This document shows positions 60,795-64,000 of a DNA stretch of 64,000 nucleotides, one piece after another. How positions within the stretch are numbered: the first letter of the stretch is position 1; the number at the start of each line of letters is the position of its first letter. The DNA is from Rhabditophanes sp. KR3021 (Eukaryota; Nematoda; Chromadorea; Rhabditida; Alloionematidae): positions 1,922,001-1,986,000 of the forward strand of contig CAUJLY010000005.1 of NCBI GenBank assembly GCA_963281155.1. Direction: 5' to 3'. The notes under the pieces were generated by a model. It was not told the origin of the DNA. It worked only from the letters and a program-made list of their open reading frames with translations, and searched no databases. Position numbers and translations under genes: made by a program.

Positions 60795-60941
60795 TTGTTA
60801 CTTTTTGTTGTTGATTTTTTATAATGAATTTTCCTTTTGTATTCCTTACTTGTTATCAAATGTTTTACACATTCTATTATCTTTCACTGTCCATTCATTT
60901 ATAATTTCAGTTTTCAGAATAATCCAAGCAAATCTTAGAAC

Positions 60942-61211
60942 ATGGCTCAGCATCAGATGAAGAAAAAAGTTAGTCTTCCAGTAGGAACCAAAACAAAGGG
61001 AAACCGTATTAATAAGAAAGCCAATGCTCCCAAGAAAGGAATTACGGTTGCACCAAAGAAAGCTAGTGCCGTTGCGGATGCCAAGCTCCAGACCTTAATT
61101 TCTCGCACAGTCAATCATAGAAATGAAGAGATGATCAAAACCAGAGCCGATAAAGAACAAGGCCGTTCTGAAAATAAGCCCAAAAAGACTGATAAGAAGA
61201 AGAAGGCCTAA
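60942..61211 (+). CDS. UPF0390 / LYDG10-like small basic nucleolar protein
   Basis: A single exon of 89 aa, very basic. The family pattern is visible: N-terminal MAQHQMKKK..., then KGITVAPKKASAV (human KGGRVIAPKKARVV), a helix KLQTLISRTVNHRNEEMI and a Lys-rich tail (KKTDKKKKA). Members of this family (human C19orf53, Leydig cell tumour 10 kDa protein homologue) are small nucleolar proteins of unclear role. A TTTCAG acceptor-like site about 17-25 nt before the ATG fits trans-splicing of a downstream operon gene. Possible AATAAA at 61254. Confidence 0.8.
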   Translation: MAQHQMKKKVSLPVGTKTKGNRINKKANAPKKGITVAPKKASAVADAKLQTLISRTVNHRNEEMIKTRADKEQGRSENKPKKTDKKKKA

Positions 61212-61379
61212 TCTGGTTCATTGTATTCCATTTGTTGTTCTTTGTTGCTTTTAAATAAAATTGTCTTTACCACATACTGTACATCTCTACTCTCAAGAAG
61301 AAAATATCGTACATCCTACTCCACACTCCCAAAGCTTTTTCAAATAAATTTTTGGAAGCATTTTTAAACAACCCTTGAA

Positions 61380-63813
61380 ATGGAACCTTTTTATTATGCG
61401 TGTGCTGAAATATTGCAAAAATGTTTGTCAAAAGAACACTCGATTCGTAATCTTGTTTATTCTAGTACTTGCCAGGTAATATTTAAAAAAATTATACACG
61501 ACAAGTCCATATCCCCTAAATTTAATGCGTTTTTTAATTTGCTCTTACTTTGATTTTGATTAAATTGCACTGATAGCAATTTATTATAGTATGGAAGATC
61601 CAAAGAAAAATCTCAAGAGGGATTCTCCGTCAGAAGGCGAGCCAAAGTTGTTTGGTACTCGGTTTCTAAATGACGAAGACGACGTGTTCAAGCACAATGC
61701 GTGGGACCATGTAGAATGGAATGAGGAGCAAGAGAAAGAAGCAGAGGTTGTTGTAGCGAAACAGAAAAACACAAAGTTGGATGAAACTGCTGCTGATCTG
61801 TTACTATTAGAACCATCCCGGCAATGGGATGAGTTTTACGACAACCACTTAAGCAAATTTTTCTTAGATCGGAACTGGCTAACTCACGAATTTCCTATGC
61901 TGATTCAAGAAACATCTGACAAGGTAAGATTTGACAACATCCTAATTATTTATTTATTTTCATAGAATACTATCATAGAAGTTGGATGTGGAGTTGGAAA
62001 CACAACTTTTCCTTTACTGAAACTCATTCCGGGTAACACCTTCATCCACTCATCGGATTTTTCTGCCTCCGCCATTGATATCCTTAAAAAAGATTCCCAA
62101 TACGATACTTCTAAATGCTCTGCCTTTGTGTGGGACATTACGAGGGAAACGGACCAAATCCCTGACGCTTCTGGGGACATCATTGTGTGTATTTATGTGT
62201 TATCTGCCTTAAAGCCTGATCAACAGAGCACTGCCATCTCCAATTTAGTTAGGAAGCTTAAGCCAGGTGGCCAATTGTTGTTGAAAGATTATGGACGCTA
62301 CGATTTGACTCAGTTAAGATTCAAGAAGAATCGGTACATTGACGATAATTTTTATTGTAGAGGGGATGGTACTTTCGTGTACTTTTTCACGTCTGACGAG
62401 CTTGATACTTTATTTACCAAAGCTGGTCTTGTAAAAGTTCAAAACACCGTTGACAGACGTCTAATTGTAAATCGTGCCAAACAAGTAAAAATGTATCGGG
62501 TCTGGATGCAATGTGTTTACAAAAAACCCCTTCTTTAATATGGACTTGTCTTTTTAATTGTTGAAAATATTATTATTTTATACATTCTAATAAACTTTTT
62601 TTAATAGGATAAAAAGAAATTGCTTAAAATGTGTAGTGAAACTCTTAAACTTAAGAAGTTTTTTGATGAATTGTTGAAACTTGACTTTGTCAAGGCGGCT
62701 GCCCGCAAACCAGCTTTTAGAAGAAACACAAGTCTTTTCATGGTCATGCTTTATGAGATGCTTGAGGGAAATGGATATAAAGCGATTCCTAAGAAATATC
62801 GCACTGAACTTGACTCAATTAAGACTGCGTTGATGATAACGTTGGCTGAGATGGATAAAGAAGGTACTGGATTGAAGAATTACAAGTCACAGACTGAGAA
62901 AGTTGGAGTTATACCAAGATATGCTCGTGTCAATACAATCAAGGCGACATTCGAGGAAATCCAAGTAGAATTCGAGAAGAATGGCTATGTCTTTGAGGCT
63001 CTTGAACAAGGAATTGAGCCAAAGGAATTTTGTTCTAAAATTGAATCTATGGATAAGAAACAAGTATTCATAGATTGTCATGTGAAGAATCTCTTGATAT
63101 TTGCACCAACTTCAAGAATCAATGGTCTCCCGGAAGTCAAGAATAAGAAACTTATTTTGCAAGACAAAGCTTCTTGTTTAGCTTCTGAGTTATTAGCTCC
63201 ACCATCTGGATCAAAAGTCATTGATGTTTGTGCTGCACCTGGAATGAAAACTACCCATTTGCTTGCTCTGATGGGTAATAAAGGTAGAGTTTATGCCTTT
63301 GATCGGGACAAGACTCGTTTCGAAGATCTTAAGACAAATATGCTTGCTTCTGGATCGGAATGCGGAACTATCTTTAACCAAGATTTCTTGAAAGTTGAAG
63401 TTGGAAAGATGCCTTACGATGAAGTTGAATATGCTTTGGTTGATCCTCCTTGTTCTGGCAGTGGTATGATTAAGAGATTGGACTCATTTATTGATGATGA
63501 ACAAAAAGACGACAAAAGACTTGCAGGGTTAGGAAATTTACAAGCTATGCTTCTCAAACATGCTATGAAGTTGCCGAAGCTCAAGAAAGTGGTGTACTCC
63601 ACTTGTAGTATTCACGAAGCTGAGAATGAAAGAGTAATTGAAGAAGTCTTGAAAGACGAAGATATTGCGGCTCAATTCAAACTGGTCAATGCTTTGCCTT
63701 CTTGGAAGCACCGTGGATTGGATTGTTATGACTTTGGAGACAAATGCCTCAGATGCGACCCACAAACAGACAAAACTAATGGATTTTTTGTTGCTATTTT
63801 TGAAAGAATTTAA
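61380..63813 (+). CDS. NSUN5: rRNA cytosine-C5 methyltransferase NSUN5, with a gene nested in intron 1
   Basis: Exons 61380-61475 and 62608-63813 encode 433 aa (human 429). The short first exon encodes [20 protein letters not shown] and [11 protein letters not shown], matching the NSUN5 start (SIKGLVYSSNFQ). It splices in phase 0 to [14 protein letters not shown]. Catalytic features are intact: SAM motif [17 protein letters not shown], motif [10 protein letters not shown] with the release Cys, and motif [14 protein letters not shown] with the nucleophile Cys. NSUN5 methylates one cytosine in large-subunit rRNA. The 1132-nt intron 61476-62607 contains the whole METTL2 coding sequence on the same strand. 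AATAAA follows at about 63854. Confidence 0.92.
61591..62538 (+). CDS. METTL2: tRNA N3-methylcytidine methyltransferase METTL2, nested in NSUN5
   Basis: Exons 61591-61923 and 61966-62538 encode 301 aa (human 377; the vertebrate central insert is absent). The start [20 protein letters not shown] matches METTL2 (FGNRFL...HHNAWDNVEW). The SAM fold follows: [24 protein letters not shown], then [50 protein letters not shown] and [14 protein letters not shown], all typical. METTL2 makes m3C32 in tRNA-Thr/Arg, usually with a DALRD3 partner for Arg. It lies wholly in NSUN5 intron 1 in the same direction, so it needs its own promoter, alternative splicing or operon-type processing. Confidence 0.94.
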
Positions 63814-63934
63814 TATTATTGTTGCTTTTTTGTTATGTTATATTTTTGTTTTAATAAAGAAGGATAAGTAAAAAGTCTTTGAAATTACTTTATTGTAAAG
63901 ATAAGTGTTTATATAAAATTACATCCACCCATAA

Positions 63935-64000
63935 TTAATTAGCACAAAATCCATCGCAGTATTTGTGGCTATTTTCCTTTTTCTTCTCAACATGTCCTTT
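63935..64000 (-). CDS. 3' end of an unidentified gene (partial)
   Basis: A 22-codon open stretch enters from the window edge and ends at TAA 63937-63935. The C-terminus reads KGHVEKKKENSHKYCDGFCA plus Asn: basic, then two Cys. A TTTATT/AATAAA-like poly(A) signal on the minus strand lies near 63890. Too short to identify. It converges with NSUN5, 121 bp apart. Confidence 0.4.
   Translation of the reverse strand, partial: KGHVEKKKENSHKYCDGFCAN

Noticed and set aside
1..64000. tRNA, rRNA, spliced-leader RNA genes, CRISPR arrays, intact transposons
   Set aside because: Scanned by eye for T-loop GGTTCGA boxes, inverted terminal repeats, transposase motifs and regular repeats; none convincing.

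Overview
The window is nuclear DNA of a nematode. It carries a cuticle collagen (TM-anchored N-terminus, RxxR site, Gly-X-Y blocks between Cys clusters), a cuticlin-type ZP protein, tandem otopetrin-like genes and an MTP-like lipid transfer protein. The DNA is AT-rich, genes have few introns (usually 0-4), and most introns are 38-60 nt with GTAAGT-like donors and TTTCAG/TTTTAG acceptors. This compact, intron-poor layout resembles strongyloidid or other clade IV nematodes, but that placement is inference. No bacterial, phage or CRISPR features were seen. Multi-exon models were built by hand by closing reading frames across GT-AG introns; totals divide by three in every model given as complete.

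Layout. 0.7-4.7 kb: secreted acid lipase, glycine-rich secreted peptide, cuticle collagen. 4.8-11.3 kb: two tandem otopetrin-like proton channel genes on the minus strand; the second has a 1.75-kb intron holding a decayed plus-strand gene. 12.3-14.3 kb: a four-finger CCCH protein and a CHID1-like GH18 protein. 14.9-19.6 kb: CPSF2 and EXOSC1 diverging from a 155-bp promoter, then an AT-hook/coiled-coil protein. 21.3-25.0 kb: three secreted or cuticle-type genes (ZP protein, small Tyr/Pro/Ala-rich peptide, Pro/Thr-rich modular protein). 25.1-29.0 kb: MTP large subunit, whose 1.37-kb intron again holds a decayed opposite-strand gene. 29.3-31 kb: a GDSL-family protein lacking the nucleophile, and a four-TM protein. 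31-40.5 kb: INTS4, striatin, an orphan membrane protein and MRPS22. 40.7-47.3 kb: a broken or oddly spliced small membrane protein, an orphan 472-aa protein, a Tyr/Asn/Gly-rich secreted protein, an ankyrin/patatin phospholipase and a secreted orphan. 48-54.6 kb: POLR3K, TFB1M, SEC61A and LRCH, all on the minus strand, with a 3.9-kb gene-poor stretch at the LRCH 5' side. 58.4-64 kb: a two-TM protein, then NOL8-like, UPF0390 and NSUN5 on the plus strand, with METTL2 lying entirely inside NSUN5 intron 1, and the 3' end of one more minus-strand gene.

Functional themes are RNA processing and modification (CPSF2, EXOSC1, INTS4, POLR3K, NSUN5, METTL2, NOL8-like, TFB1M, MRPS22), secretion and lipid handling (SEC61A, MTP, lipase, patatin), and extracellular matrix. 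Several same-strand neighbours are 120-170 bp apart, which fits operon-like transcription with trans-splicing, but DNA alone cannot show this. I found no clearly new multi-gene system. The best leads are the nested-gene introns, the GDSL pseudoenzyme and the repeat-extended lipase.
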